A DNA stretch of 8,058 nucleotides from Sulfurovum sp. (GTDB lineage Bacteria; Campylobacterota; Campylobacteria; Campylobacterales; Sulfurovaceae): NCBI GenBank assembly GCA_030626265.1, contig DAOUPF010000047.1:1-8058 (forward strand). Direction: 5' to 3'. This document shows positions 1 through 7,159 of this stretch, piece by piece. Position 1 is the stretch's first letter, and the number at the start of each line of letters is the position of its first letter. The translations under genes and the position numbers were made by a program. Under the pieces are notes generated by a model. The model saw nothing but the letters and a program-made list of their open reading frames with translations. It was not told the DNA's origin and ran no database searches.

Positions 1-1020
1 ATTATTCTCATACTCTTTGCTCTTGCACTACTTGCTGCATACTCTATATATCAGCCATTTTTACTGCCTATTGTTGTAGCTGCCTTGATGGTAATGGCGA
101 CATTTAACCTCACCCACTATTTTGTAGACAAACTAAACTCAAGCAAACTGGCAACTTTTGTTATGGTAGTGCTCCTAATTATGTTAATTTTAGCACCTAT
201 TGTATATGCTGCTACTGTGGGCGTAGCATATTTAAGTGAGCTAGACCAAGAGACTATCAGACTGATAGTCACAAAAGCCAAAGAGCTTGTAACAGATATA
301 CCATATGTGAGTGTATGGGCAGATGAGTACCTAAGAACTGACAAGATAGCAGAGTATCTCAAAGAGATATCTCTTTATGTGACCAAGATGGGAAGCGTGG
401 GTTTAGGGTTTTTAAAAGATGTTGTCTTGGTCATTATATTTTATGCTGTTATCAACTACTACAGTGACCGCTTCTTCGAACTACTTAAATCACTAATTCC
501 AGTATCCAAAGAGAAAAGTATACAGATGATGAATGAAGTATCATCTACTATGGAAGTAGTTTTTTACTCTATCATAGTTACAGCTATTTTTGAAGGGCTA
601 CTATTTGGATTTTTTGTAAGTTATTTTGGCTTCAATGGATTGCTATTTGGAGTGCTTTATGGTTTTGCTTCATTGGTACCTATAGTAGGAGGTGCATTAC
701 TTTGGGTACCGCTATCCCTATATGCATGGAGTGAGATAAGCTCCCAATCAGCTATCATCATAGCTCTATACTCTATCATTATGATATCTATCATAGCAGA
801 TACATTTATCAAACCCATAATCATAAAGATAATCAAAGAGGATCTGCTACAAAACAGCACCAGTATCAATGAGATTATCATATTCTTCTCTATCATAGCA
901 GGAATGACTAGCTACGGCTTCTGGGGAGCCATCGTAGGCCCTGCTATCACCACATTCCTATTTGCTACTAGCAAGATATATATAGAGTATAATCAAGTCC
1001 AGAGAGAGAACAATATTTAG
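1..1020 (+). CDS. AI-2E / PerM-family transporter, 5'-partial
   Basis: Integral inner-membrane protein of the AI-2E transporter (PerM/YdiK) family. Members are suggested to export small molecules or exchange ions, but the substrate cannot be read from sequence. The frame is open from base 1, so the gene begins upstream. The window holds 339 codons, and family members are usually about 340-370 residues, so probably only some 5-20 residues are missing. The TTG at 85 is internal, because hydrophobic residues of TM1/TM2 precede it. Visible are an N-terminal helix pair (residues 1-37), a third helix (about 50-78), a soluble segment (about 79-130) with family-typical amphipathic sequence, and a C-terminal bundle. 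That bundle carries the conserved GFNGLLFGVLYG and LVPIVGG loops (about residues 210-231), FIKP (about 269-272) and WGAIVGP (about 308-314). The last 4 bases overlap the end of the convergent small gene. I see no terminator for it. Confidence 0.9.
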   Translation: MILILFALALLAAYSIYQPFLLPIVVAALMVMATFNLTHYFVDKLNSSKLATFVMVVLLIMLILAPIVYAATVGVAYLSELDQETIRLIVTKAKELVTDIPYVSVWADEYLRTDKIAEYLKEISLYVTKMGSVGLGFLKDVVLVIIFYAVINYYSDRFFELLKSLIPVSKEKSIQMMNEVSSTMEVVFYSIIVTAIFEGLLFGFFVSYFGFNGLLFGVLYGFASLVPIVGGALLWVPLSLYAWSEISSQSAIIIALYSIIMISIIADTFIKPIIIKIIKEDLLQNSTSINEIIIFFSIIAGMTSYGFWGAIVGPAITTFLFATSKIYIEYNQVQRENNI

Positions 1021-1238
1021 TCTAAATAATTATCATCTTTCATAGACTTCTCTTCTACATACTCTCTGTATAGGAGGGCTAGTCCTAACACTACTACTAC
1101 AACTACTGCTGCTGTGATTGTAATCTTGGTGAATATTGCCCATGATACTACTGAACCCCATAGCTGAGCTAGTAAAAATATAGCGTATATCGCCAAAACA
1201 ACTCCAGTGATGATACTTGCAAATTTCATACTATTCAT
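1017..1238 (-). CDS. small two-helix inner-membrane protein, unknown function
   Basis: A 73-residue protein with two hydrophobic segments (about residues 7-29 and 36-57; the second is a valine-rich run after TAAV) and a charged C-terminal tail (REYVEEKSMKDD). I do not recognise a family. A strong Shine-Dalgarno (AAGGAG, 1250-1245) lies 6 nt before the ATG at 1238. A second ATG, three codons in, is worse spaced. The start codon overlaps the stop of the upstream DUF4177-like gene as ATGA, which suggests translational coupling and one bicistronic message. Its 3' end overlaps the last 4 bases of the AI-2E-family gene on the other strand. With the well-formed start signal and plausible topology I take it as real. 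A role in the envelope, perhaps linked to the divergent two-component system, is only inference from position. Confidence 0.75.
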   Translation of the reverse strand: MNSMKFASIITGVVLAIYAIFLLAQLWGSVVSWAIFTKITITAAVVVVVVLGLALLYREYVEEKSMKDDNYLD

Positions 1239-1450
1239 GATGCACTCCTTTTTAATATCACTACATATCCTTCTCGTTTGAAAAAAAGTAACATTCTTCT
1301 AATATCCTTTTCCATTGTGACAACTTCCCAACCATTGCTGGCATTTTTATTTAAAAACTCTGTAAATCTCACAGGATTTATCTTGGATTGTCCTAGCAAT
1401 AGTGAGCCAAGCATACCCTCTTGGTATATTACAACTTTATAACGCTCCAT
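1235..1450 (-). CDS. DUF4177-like small protein
   Basis: A 71-residue soluble protein resembling the DUF4177 family: an N-terminal strand (MERYKVVIYQEG), a helix carrying the characteristic NGWEVV motif (residues about 39-44; family members have G-W-E-[LV]-V), and a C-terminal strand ending in VVILKR. The biochemical function of DUF4177 is unknown. The ATG at 1450 is preceded by GAAAGGT at a suitable distance. It is the first gene of a two-gene unit, with its stop overlapping the start of the two-helix membrane protein by 4 bp. It is transcribed divergently from the response regulator across a 59-bp gap that holds a perfect TATAAT on this strand. Arrangement next to a two-component system suggests, but does not show, that it belongs to that regulon. 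Confidence 0.8.
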   Translation of the reverse strand: MERYKVVIYQEGMLGSLLLGQSKINPVRFTEFLNKNASNGWEVVTMEKDIRRMLLFFKREGYVVILKRSAS

Positions 1451-1475
1451 ATTTACCTTTCAATTTAACTAATTT

Positions 1476-1484
1476 TGATATTAT
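1476..1484 (+). promoter_or_regulatory. extended -10 promoter for the two-component operon
   Basis: TGATATTAT is an extended -10 element (TGn followed by TATTAT) 25 bases before the response-regulator ATG at 1510. The predicted start is near 1491, leaving a short leader with GGAG (1501-1504) five bases before the start codon. It lies on top of the - strand TATAAT, so only one polymerase could occupy the site at a time. Confidence 0.5.
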
Positions 1485-1485
1485 A
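1480..1485 (-). promoter_or_regulatory. -10 box for the DUF4177/membrane-protein pair
   Basis: A perfect TATAAT reads on the - strand at 1485-1480, 29 bases before the ATG at 1450. This would place a start site near 1473 with a leader of about 22 nt containing the AAAGG ribosome-binding site. No good -35 is visible, which is usual for Campylobacterota promoters. The box shares bases with the opposite-strand -10 of the response regulator. Confidence 0.5.
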
Positions 1486-1509
1486 CTCTATTATTTTAAT
1501 GGAGCCTGA

Positions 1510-2187
1510 ATGAAAATATTAATTATTGAGGATGATGTAGAGTTATCTATGATACTCTCTAGCTATCTTACAAAGTACGATATGGAAGTGATATCAGCAG
1601 AAGAGCCTAATCTAGGTATGTCACTATTGACTCAACATGATTTTGATCTGATAATCTTAGATTTGACACTGCCTGGTATGGATGGGTTAGAAGTAGTACA
1701 AAAGATCCGTGAGACTTCAAATATACCTATCATTATCTCCTCTGCTAGAGATGATATCACGGATAAAGTCATAGGATTAGAGAGGGGAGCTGATGACTAT
1801 ATGCCAAAGCCTTATGACCCTAGAGAGTTAGTCACCCGTATCAAAACTATACTTCGCAGAACTAATGTTAACACAGAACCTAAGCAGGATAAAGAGGAGA
1901 TTTTCTCTCTAGATATTAAAGGCAGAGTAATAGAGTTCAAAAATATTATGCTAGACCTCACAGCAGCAGAGTTTGATGTACTTGCAATGCTCATACAACA
2001 TAAAAATGGTTCTGTATCTCGTGAGCAGTTGATTTATGAGAGTGAGCATATAGATGATGAGAGCTCTATAAAAAACATAGATGTCATCATCTCTCGAATT
2101 CGAAATAAGATTTCTGCTATAGACGATGAGCATACATATATCAAGCCTGTCCGTGGTGTAGGATATCTATTGACAGATAGGGTTTGA
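1510..2187 (+). CDS. OmpR-family response regulator
   Basis: A 225-residue DNA-binding response regulator. The receiver domain (about residues 1-120) has the acidic pocket E7/D8/D9, the phospho-acceptor D51 (in LIILDLTLPGMDG), the switch residue S78 (where many relatives have Thr), and the conserved Lys K100 in DDYMPKPYDP. A short linker rich in Glu, Lys and Asp (about 121-132) leads to a winged-helix output domain (about 133-225) with LTAAEFDVL, the NIDVIISRIRNKI recognition helix and the terminal wing IKPVRGVGYLL. All catalytic positions are intact and the length is typical. It is the first gene of an operon with the histidine kinase, 8 bp downstream. The pair resembles the ArsRS family of H. 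pylori (acid response) and similar Campylobacter systems, but the signal here is unknown. An ATG with GGAG five bases upstream supports the start. Confidence 0.95.
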   Translation: MKILIIEDDVELSMILSSYLTKYDMEVISAEEPNLGMSLLTQHDFDLIILDLTLPGMDGLEVVQKIRETSNIPIIISSARDDITDKVIGLERGADDYMPKPYDPRELVTRIKTILRRTNVNTEPKQDKEEIFSLDIKGRVIEFKNIMLDLTAAEFDVLAMLIQHKNGSVSREQLIYESEHIDDESSIKNIDVIISRIRNKISAIDDEHTYIKPVRGVGYLLTDRV

Positions 2188-2195
2188 GTAGCTAG

Positions 2196-3428
2196 ATGAA
2201 AAATATCTCTGTAACTACTTTTATACATACTCTGTTTCTGTTGGTATTTTCTGTACTTATGGTAGCTTTTTATTTCTTTCATGGTGCCACAGAAGAGGAT
2301 AGAAAACCACAAAAAGTCTCTAGGTACAAACCAATATCTGACTCATTCCTCTTTCGTGAAGATTTAAATATGACTGAGTGGAAACTGCAACAGTTCTACA
2401 ATGACTACCGTATAGAGCCTATATCTACCGAGTCTATACTGCCAAAGATACAAAAGATTGGAGAGACTATCTTTGAGGGGCAGACGATATACGGAAGGTT
2501 TCGTGTATTTAAAACTCCAGAGCATCACTATATCTATGTACAGAGATTAGGATACACTCAAATGTTTGTAGACAACCAATCTAGCTACTATGATGGTATA
2601 TATCAATTGGTTGTAGGTATAGGTTCTGCAATGCTGTTGCTATTTTTACTCATCTACTTTATGATTCTCAAAAAATTATATCCTCTCAAACGACTACATA
2701 AACAGATAGAGCAGTTTGGTGAGGGTGATTTGGATATCAAGATTGACAACCAAGGTGCTGATGAGATAGGTAAAATTGCTCAAAGTTTTGATAAGGCCAT
2801 AAGGCATATCCGTCAACTTATATCATCAAAGAACCTATTTATGAGAAACATTATGCATGAGCTCAAAACTCCTATTACCAAAGGTCGTATAATCGCAGAG
2901 ACTATTGATGAACCAATGGCAAAAAAGATACTAATCCGAGCTTTTGAGAGGATGAATGAGCTTATCAATGACTTAGCTGACGTAGAGAGAATCACTATGT
3001 ATAATTTTGAGCCAAACATAGAGCCTACTACACTAAATGATGTTATGGAGAGAACAGAAAAAGTCCTAATGGCAGACAAAGAACACTATGCTATAAATAT
3101 CATAGATAGACCACTCTCTACGGATAAAAAACTACTGGCTTTGAGCCTAAAAAATCTCATGGACAATGGTATAAAATATGGTAAAAATAAACAAGTTTTT
3201 GTAGTCAGCATAGGAAATCGTATAGAGGTTAGATCAAAAGGAGAACCACTCAAGGAAGAATTTTCATTCTATACGGAGCCATTTTCACAAGATGAAAAGA
3301 GAAGTCATGGATTTGGTCTAGGACTATATATTGTCAATAATATCGTTGAGAAACTTGGATATATATTTCGTTATCGTTATGACAGAAAAGCTGGAGAGAA
3401 TGTATTTGAGATTGTGATGAATGACTGA
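2196..3428 (+). CDS. ArsS-family sensor histidine kinase
   Basis: A 410-residue membrane sensor kinase, the partner of the preceding regulator. Topology: TM1 about 8-28, a periplasmic sensor region about 29-137 with no recognised ligand domain, TM2 about 138-158, HAMP-like linker about 160-212 (ends with the ADEIGKIAQSFDKA helix), and a dimerisation domain with phospho-acceptor H221 in FMRNIMHELKTPITKG. The ATPase domain shows the N box (LSLKNLMDNGIKYG, N320/N324), an F-box-like segment (FYTEPFSQDE, about 358-367) and the G2 box (HGFGLGLYIV, 371-380). The G1 box is degenerate: VRSKGEPL has Ser347 where most kinases have Asp. The FMRNIMHELKTPITKG block is typical of ArsS-like kinases of Campylobacterota. 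The start ATG lies 8 bp after the regulator stop with only a weak ribosome site, suggesting translational coupling. It ends just before a hairpin terminator. Confidence 0.93.
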   Translation: MKNISVTTFIHTLFLLVFSVLMVAFYFFHGATEEDRKPQKVSRYKPISDSFLFREDLNMTEWKLQQFYNDYRIEPISTESILPKIQKIGETIFEGQTIYGRFRVFKTPEHHYIYVQRLGYTQMFVDNQSSYYDGIYQLVVGIGSAMLLLFLLIYFMILKKLYPLKRLHKQIEQFGEGDLDIKIDNQGADEIGKIAQSFDKAIRHIRQLISSKNLFMRNIMHELKTPITKGRIIAETIDEPMAKKILIRAFERMNELINDLADVERITMYNFEPNIEPTTLNDVMERTEKVLMADKEHYAINIIDRPLSTDKKLLALSLKNLMDNGIKYGKNKQVFVVSIGNRIEVRSKGEPLKEEFSFYTEPFSQDEKRSHGFGLGLYIVNNIVEKLGYIFRYRYDRKAGENVFEIVMND

Positions 3429-3429
3429 T

Positions 3430-3464
3430 GATTAGGTTATTACTCTAGGGTAGCCTAATCTTTT
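3430..3464 (+). terminator. Rho-independent terminator after the kinase gene
   Basis: GATTAGGTTA (3430-3439) pairs with TAGCCTAATC (3451-3460), ten pairs including one G-U, with an 11-nt loop and TTTT directly after (3461-3464). It begins 2 bp after the kinase stop. The T-run exists only on the + strand, so it should stop the two-component message. The convergent Fe-S gene has its stop codon (3457-3455) inside the same stem, so on that strand it may at most act as a pause or 3'-end stabiliser. Confidence 0.75.
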
Positions 3465-4744
3465 AGTGCATCAGCTATCAACTCCACAGGATTTTTAAAT
3501 ACCACATCTATATCTGCCTGATGCAATGAATTGCTAATCTGCATACGACAAGCACTACACTCTGCACTGACTATAGTAGCTCCCGTATCTTTTATCATAG
3601 CTGCCTTGGGCTTGCCAGCTGCTTCGGCTAGATGATACTTTTCAGTCTGCATAGTCACCCCACCAAAGCCACAACATCTATCTGACTCACTCATCTCTTT
3701 TATCTCATAGTTTTGAGATAGTAACACTCTTGGTTCTTTACTGATTCCTTGTATGAGGTTAGCATGACAAGCATCATGATAGGTGATAGTATCTTCTATT
3801 TTTTTGCCTCTTTTGGCTAGTATCTCTTTTAGGTTGGTCTCTTTCTCTAGCCACTCTGTAGCCATAAATATCTTTCTGTTTAACTCTTTTGCACGATCGG
3901 CCCAATCATGCATATCTTTATTACGTAAAAAAACTTCCCAATCATGCTTTATCATAGCAGAACAAGTAGCCTCTGGTATGATGATAGCCTCTACATCATC
4001 TATAAAAGTTTCAAAATACTCTATATTTTTTTTAGTAAGTGTCTCTACTGTATAAAAATCTCCAGTAAAGTATGCAGGAGCAGAACAGCATGACTGCTCT
4101 TTGGGGATAAATGCATCTATCTCTAGCTCTGCTAGTATATCTATCAGACTATCACCAATGCCAGTATAATTATAGTTGCCAAGACAGCCTATAAAGATAG
4201 CTACTCTTCGCCTCCCTCCATGAGATATCTCTTCTGGATATTTATTCATGAAACTTGTTTTGCTAAGGGAGGGGAGTAGTCGTCCACTCTTGATGATAGG
4301 CATAGGAAATCTAGGTATCATACCACCTCTCTTGGTGTCATCCCTGAACCCACAAGTCCTAAATGTATAGCCTAGCTTCATCATGATATCCATCAGCTTA
4401 CGGTGACGCAGTAGTGTGAAAAATGCTTTTTTGAACCATGCTATACCAAACTTTTCAGCTATATCTGCACGCACCTCTTCTATGATCATATCAGTAGGTA
4501 GTGAATTTGGACACACATCTACACACTGAGTACAGAGAAAACAGCTCTCAAATATATCTTTTGCATTCTTATCTAGCTCTAGATGACCTCTCTTGTAAGC
4601 TCCTAGAAGCTCGATAAATCCACGAGGTGAAGTTGTCTCATCTGGATTTACTTGGTGAATAGTACATACGGGGATACATTTACCACACTTGATACACTCA
4701 TCACTAGTAGCAGAGAAGTTAAATATATCTTCGATTTTTTTCAC
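3455..4744 (-). CDS. CCG-domain (Fe-S) protein of the GlpC/GlcF/HdrD type
   Basis: A 429-residue soluble redox protein. From the GTG start, an N-terminal ferredoxin-like part carries two [4Fe-4S] motifs: C17-C20-C23-C27 and C68-C71-C74-C78-P. The C-terminal part carries two cysteine-rich CCG domains: CCG1 with C187, C219-C220 and C261, and CCG2 with C326, C357-C358 (RCCGFGG), C396 and C399. This is the layout of GlpC, the glycolate oxidase subunit GlcF and HdrD, which pass electrons between a dehydrogenase and the quinone pool or act on thiols. No dehydrogenase partner is in the window, so a glycerol-3-phosphate role is not supported. It is the last gene of argF-hemN-this gene, 25 bp after hemN. 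I recall the neighbouring H. pylori pair hemN/'glpC' being similar. The start is chosen as GTG 4744 rather than TTG 4747 because AAGGA lies 5 nt before the GTG but only 2 nt before the TTG. Confidence 0.9.
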   Translation of the reverse strand: MKKIEDIFNFSATSDECIKCGKCIPVCTIHQVNPDETTSPRGFIELLGAYKRGHLELDKNAKDIFESCFLCTQCVDVCPNSLPTDMIIEEVRADIAEKFGIAWFKKAFFTLLRHRKLMDIMMKLGYTFRTCGFRDDTKRGGMIPRFPMPIIKSGRLLPSLSKTSFMNKYPEEISHGGRRRVAIFIGCLGNYNYTGIGDSLIDILAELEIDAFIPKEQSCCSAPAYFTGDFYTVETLTKKNIEYFETFIDDVEAIIIPEATCSAMIKHDWEVFLRNKDMHDWADRAKELNRKIFMATEWLEKETNLKEILAKRGKKIEDTITYHDACHANLIQGISKEPRVLLSQNYEIKEMSESDRCCGFGGVTMQTEKYHLAEAAGKPKAAMIKDTGATIVSAECSACRMQISNSLHQADIDVVFKNPVELIADALKD

Positions 4745-4749
4745 CAATT

Positions 4750-4754
4750 TCCTT
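4750..4754 (-). promoter_or_regulatory. ribosome-binding site that decides the Fe-S gene start
   Basis: AAGGA on the - strand is 5 nt upstream of GTG 4744 and 2 nt upstream of TTG 4747. The usual spacing is 5-9 nt, so initiation at the GTG is favoured, making the protein one residue shorter than the longest reading frame. Confidence 0.6.
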
Positions 4755-4769
4755 TTAGTTTATCCTGGA

Positions 4770-6137
4770 TTATACCGTTTTTGAAAAACTCTTTTTATTT
4801 CCACCATACTTATTCATATATGCATCAAATGGCATAGCTATATTTCGTATCAGTAGAGTTCCTGTTGGGCTGACTGATATATGTTTGTCACTCATAGTAA
4901 CTAACTCTGCTTCTACAAACTCCTCCAAGGCAGCTACGGCATCTGCAAAATACTCAGCAAATACAATGCCATGTTCCTTCTCTACTCTCTCTATATCCAC
5001 AGAGAAGTTTGCCATAAGCTCCATGATAACTGCTTTTCTCAAGAAGTCGTCATCATTGAGACCTAAACCTTTTTCAAAAGGTAGTTTTCCATTATCAATA
5101 GCCTCTTGATAGCTCTTCATATCTTTTGTATTTTGTGCATAGTATCTACTTCCCTCACCAATACTAGTAAGACCAATGCCTACTAGATTTGCTCCACCTT
5201 TTGTAGTATATCCTTGGAAGTTTCTATGCAGTTCACCTTTGGCAATAGCACCAAACAGTTCATCATCTGGCTTGGCAAAGTGATCCATACCTACCATTTT
5301 GTACCCATTGCTCTCAAAAAACTCTATAGTATACTGAAAGATTTTTAGCTTGACATCAGGCGTAGGCAAGGTAGTCTCATCAAACTTTCTCATAGTCTTT
5401 TTGAGCCAAGGCACATGTGCATAGTTGAACACTGCTAGGCGATTTGGATTTAGATTAAATGCCTCTTCTAGTGTTTTCTTGAAGCTCTCAAATGTCTGAT
5501 ATGGTAGTCCATATATGAGATCCACATTGATGCTACCTATACCATACTCTCTTGCTAAATCTACAGCTGCTTTGGTGATATCAAAGGGCTGGATACGGTG
5601 TATCTCTTTTTGTACCTTTGGGTCAAAGTCCTGCACTCCAAAGCTGATACGATTGAATCCATGCTTCTGAAATACTTTCATCTGATCTTCATTGAAAAAT
5701 CTAGGGTCTATCTCACAACTGATCTCTGCTTCATCACTCCAGTTTGGAAACTTTGACTTGACATATAAGACTATCTCATCTAGTTCATGAGCCTTGTAAA
5801 ATGTCGGTGTTCCACCACCAAAGTGAAACTGTATCACTTCACGAGAAACATCTAAATGAGATACCAATATATCAATCTCTTTTTTGAGATACACAATATA
5901 TGTACTTAGCTTCTCTTCTTTGGATGTGAAGACAACATTACACCCACAGAAATAACAAGCAGACCTACAAAAAGGTAGATGTATATATAGGGATATCTTC
6001 TCAGTGCCATTTTCTAGATGTTTGATATATGTATCATATGTAAACGAGTCGTTAAACTCCAATGCTGTTGGGTAGCTAGTATATCTAGGCCCTGGCTTAG
6101 AGTATTTGCTAAATTTTTCTAAATCAATATTGCTCAT
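4770..6137 (-). CDS. hemN: oxygen-independent coproporphyrinogen III oxidase
   Basis: Radical-SAM enzyme that decarboxylates two propionate side chains of coproporphyrinogen III to give protoporphyrinogen IX without oxygen, in heme synthesis. The 455 residues match the full-length enzyme (E. coli HemN is about 457). The cluster-binding CxxxCxxC is C57-C61-C64 within HLPFCRSACYFCGC, with the HemN-typical extra Cys C66 two residues on. The SAM-binding GGGTP is at 107-111. Further HemN blocks are ISFGVQDF (about 164-171), NVDLIYGLP (about 204-212), FNYAHVPW (about 237-244), GMDHFAKPDDEL (about 283-294) and HRNFQGYTT (about 304-312). These, and the N-terminal PGPRYTSYPTA, separate true HemN from HemW-like proteins. 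The ATG at 6137 has AAGGAT at good spacing. It sits 18 bp after argF and 25 bp before the Fe-S protein gene, so the three are probably co-transcribed. Confidence 0.97.
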   Translation of the reverse strand: MSNIDLEKFSKYSKPGPRYTSYPTALEFNDSFTYDTYIKHLENGTEKISLYIHLPFCRSACYFCGCNVVFTSKEEKLSTYIVYLKKEIDILVSHLDVSREVIQFHFGGGTPTFYKAHELDEIVLYVKSKFPNWSDEAEISCEIDPRFFNEDQMKVFQKHGFNRISFGVQDFDPKVQKEIHRIQPFDITKAAVDLAREYGIGSINVDLIYGLPYQTFESFKKTLEEAFNLNPNRLAVFNYAHVPWLKKTMRKFDETTLPTPDVKLKIFQYTIEFFESNGYKMVGMDHFAKPDDELFGAIAKGELHRNFQGYTTKGGANLVGIGLTSIGEGSRYYAQNTKDMKSYQEAIDNGKLPFEKGLGLNDDDFLRKAVIMELMANFSVDIERVEKEHGIVFAEYFADAVAALEEFVEAELVTMSDKHISVSPTGTLLIRNIAMPFDAYMNKYGGNKKSFSKTV

Positions 6138-6155
6138 AAATTATCCTTATATTTT

Positions 6156-7082
6156 CTAATCATTACGCTTGGAATCTAGCCAAACCATTATACCTTTTTG
6201 CATATGTAGACGGTTCTCTGCTTCTGTAAATATCACCTCTGAATGTGCCTCAAATACATCCTCACTCACCTCAAGTCCACGATATGCTGGCAAACAGTGT
6301 AAAAATATAGCATCATCTTTTGCATTTGACATCATCGTACTGTCAATAATATACCCTGAAAAGTCTTCAAGTCTCTGCTTTTTTTCATCCTCTTGCCCCA
6401 TAGAGACCCAAGTATCAGTAGTCACTACATCTGCACCAGCTACTGCTTCTTTGGGATCATTACCAAAGCTTAGCTTAGCTCCACTGCTCTTTGCCATATC
6501 TAAGGCTTGTGTGACTATCTCTTCATCACACTCATAGCCTTTTGGAGTAGCAACCCTCAGCTCAAATCCAAGCTTAGCAGCCAACATTAGCCATGAGTGT
6601 GTCATATTGTTACCATCACCGACATATGCGACTATAGGGTCTTTATCTTTAGCAAACTCTATCATAGTGAGATAGTCTGTCATGAGTTGTACTGGATGAA
6701 AGTCATCTGTCAGCCCATTGATAACCGGTACTTTCGAATACTCTGCAAACTCTTCAATATCTGATTGTTTGAAAGTTCGTATCATGACCATATCTACCAT
6801 ACGAGATATCACTCTATCTGTATCCTTCATAGGCTCACCACGACCCAGCTGTATATCATTGGAAGAGAGGAAAAGCCCTATACCTCCTAGCTGATATATA
6901 CCCGTCTCAAAGCTCACACGAGTCCTAGTAGAACTCTTCTCAAATATCATGCCTAGAGTCTGATGCTCCATATATGGTACAAATTCTCTCTTCTTTGTCT
7001 GTGTCTTTATCTTGCGTGCTAGCTCCACCATCTCCAGTAGCTCTTCTTTGCTGAAGTCTGATAGTGTCAAAAAGTGTCTCAT
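6156..7082 (-). CDS. argF: ornithine carbamoyltransferase
   Basis: Cytosolic enzyme of arginine biosynthesis that joins carbamoyl phosphate and ornithine to give citrulline. The 308 residues are typical. The carbamoyl-phosphate site S50-S-T-R-T-R55 is present, with R102 (MIRTF) and the H129-P-V-Q132 motif. The ornithine side has the DGNNMTHSW block (156-164), D223 and S227-M228 in [10 protein letters not shown], and the catalytic HCLP (262-265). All key residues are intact; HPVQ has Val where several relatives have Cys or Thr. The N-terminus ([11 protein letters not shown]) is the usual OTCase start, and AAGGA is 8 nt upstream of the ATG. It heads an apparent operon with hemN and the Fe-S protein gene, behind an extended -10 promoter. 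No ARG box was recognised, but a 9-bp direct repeat overlaps the promoter. Confidence 0.97.
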   Translation of the reverse strand: MRHFLTLSDFSKEELLEMVELARKIKTQTKKREFVPYMEHQTLGMIFEKSSTRTRVSFETGIYQLGGIGLFLSSNDIQLGRGEPMKDTDRVISRMVDMVMIRTFKQSDIEEFAEYSKVPVINGLTDDFHPVQLMTDYLTMIEFAKDKDPIVAYVGDGNNMTHSWLMLAAKLGFELRVATPKGYECDEEIVTQALDMAKSSGAKLSFGNDPKEAVAGADVVTTDTWVSMGQEDEKKQRLEDFSGYIIDSTMMSNAKDDAIFLHCLPAYRGLEVSEDVFEAHSEVIFTEAENRLHMQKGIMVWLDSKRND

Positions 7083-7109
7083 GATAGATATCCTTATGAA
7101 AAATAAAAG

Positions 7110-7138
7110 GGATTATTTTACCATAAAACGGATTATTT
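7110..7138. repeat. 9-bp direct repeat over the argF promoter
   Basis: GGATTATTT occurs at 7110-7118 and 7130-7138, exactly 20 bp apart, about two helical turns. The first copy overlaps the argF -10 hexamer (- strand TAAAAT followed by AATCC), and the second sits just upstream of it. This spacing fits an operator for a dimeric regulator, but the regulator is unknown and chance in AT-rich DNA cannot be excluded. Confidence 0.4.
7115..7123 (-). promoter_or_regulatory. extended -10 promoter of the argF operon
   Basis: TGGTAAAAT reads on the - strand from 7123 to 7115, an extended -10 (TGn then TAAAAT) 32 bases before the argF ATG. The likely start near 7108 leaves a leader of about 26 nt containing AAGGA. 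There is no -35 match at the expected distance. It is divergent from the ssrA promoter, whose -35 begins about 40 bp away. Confidence 0.6.
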
Positions 7139-7159
7139 ATAGAACTATGTTATCTTGTC

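Noticed and set aside
85..1020. TTG at 85 as the start of the AI-2E-family gene
   Set aside because: The frame is open to base 1 and the upstream 28 codons encode the expected first membrane helix, so the true start is outside the window.
3455..4744. Calling the Fe-S protein GlpC (anaerobic glycerol-3-phosphate dehydrogenase subunit C)
   Set aside because: Domain layout fits, but neither GlpA nor GlpB is nearby, and the same architecture occurs in GlcF, LldE/HdrD-type proteins and others; the context is hemN.
6169..6537. 122-codon + strand frame antisense to argF
   Set aside because: Ser/Cys-rich translation typical of the reverse strand of a real gene; argF is unambiguous.
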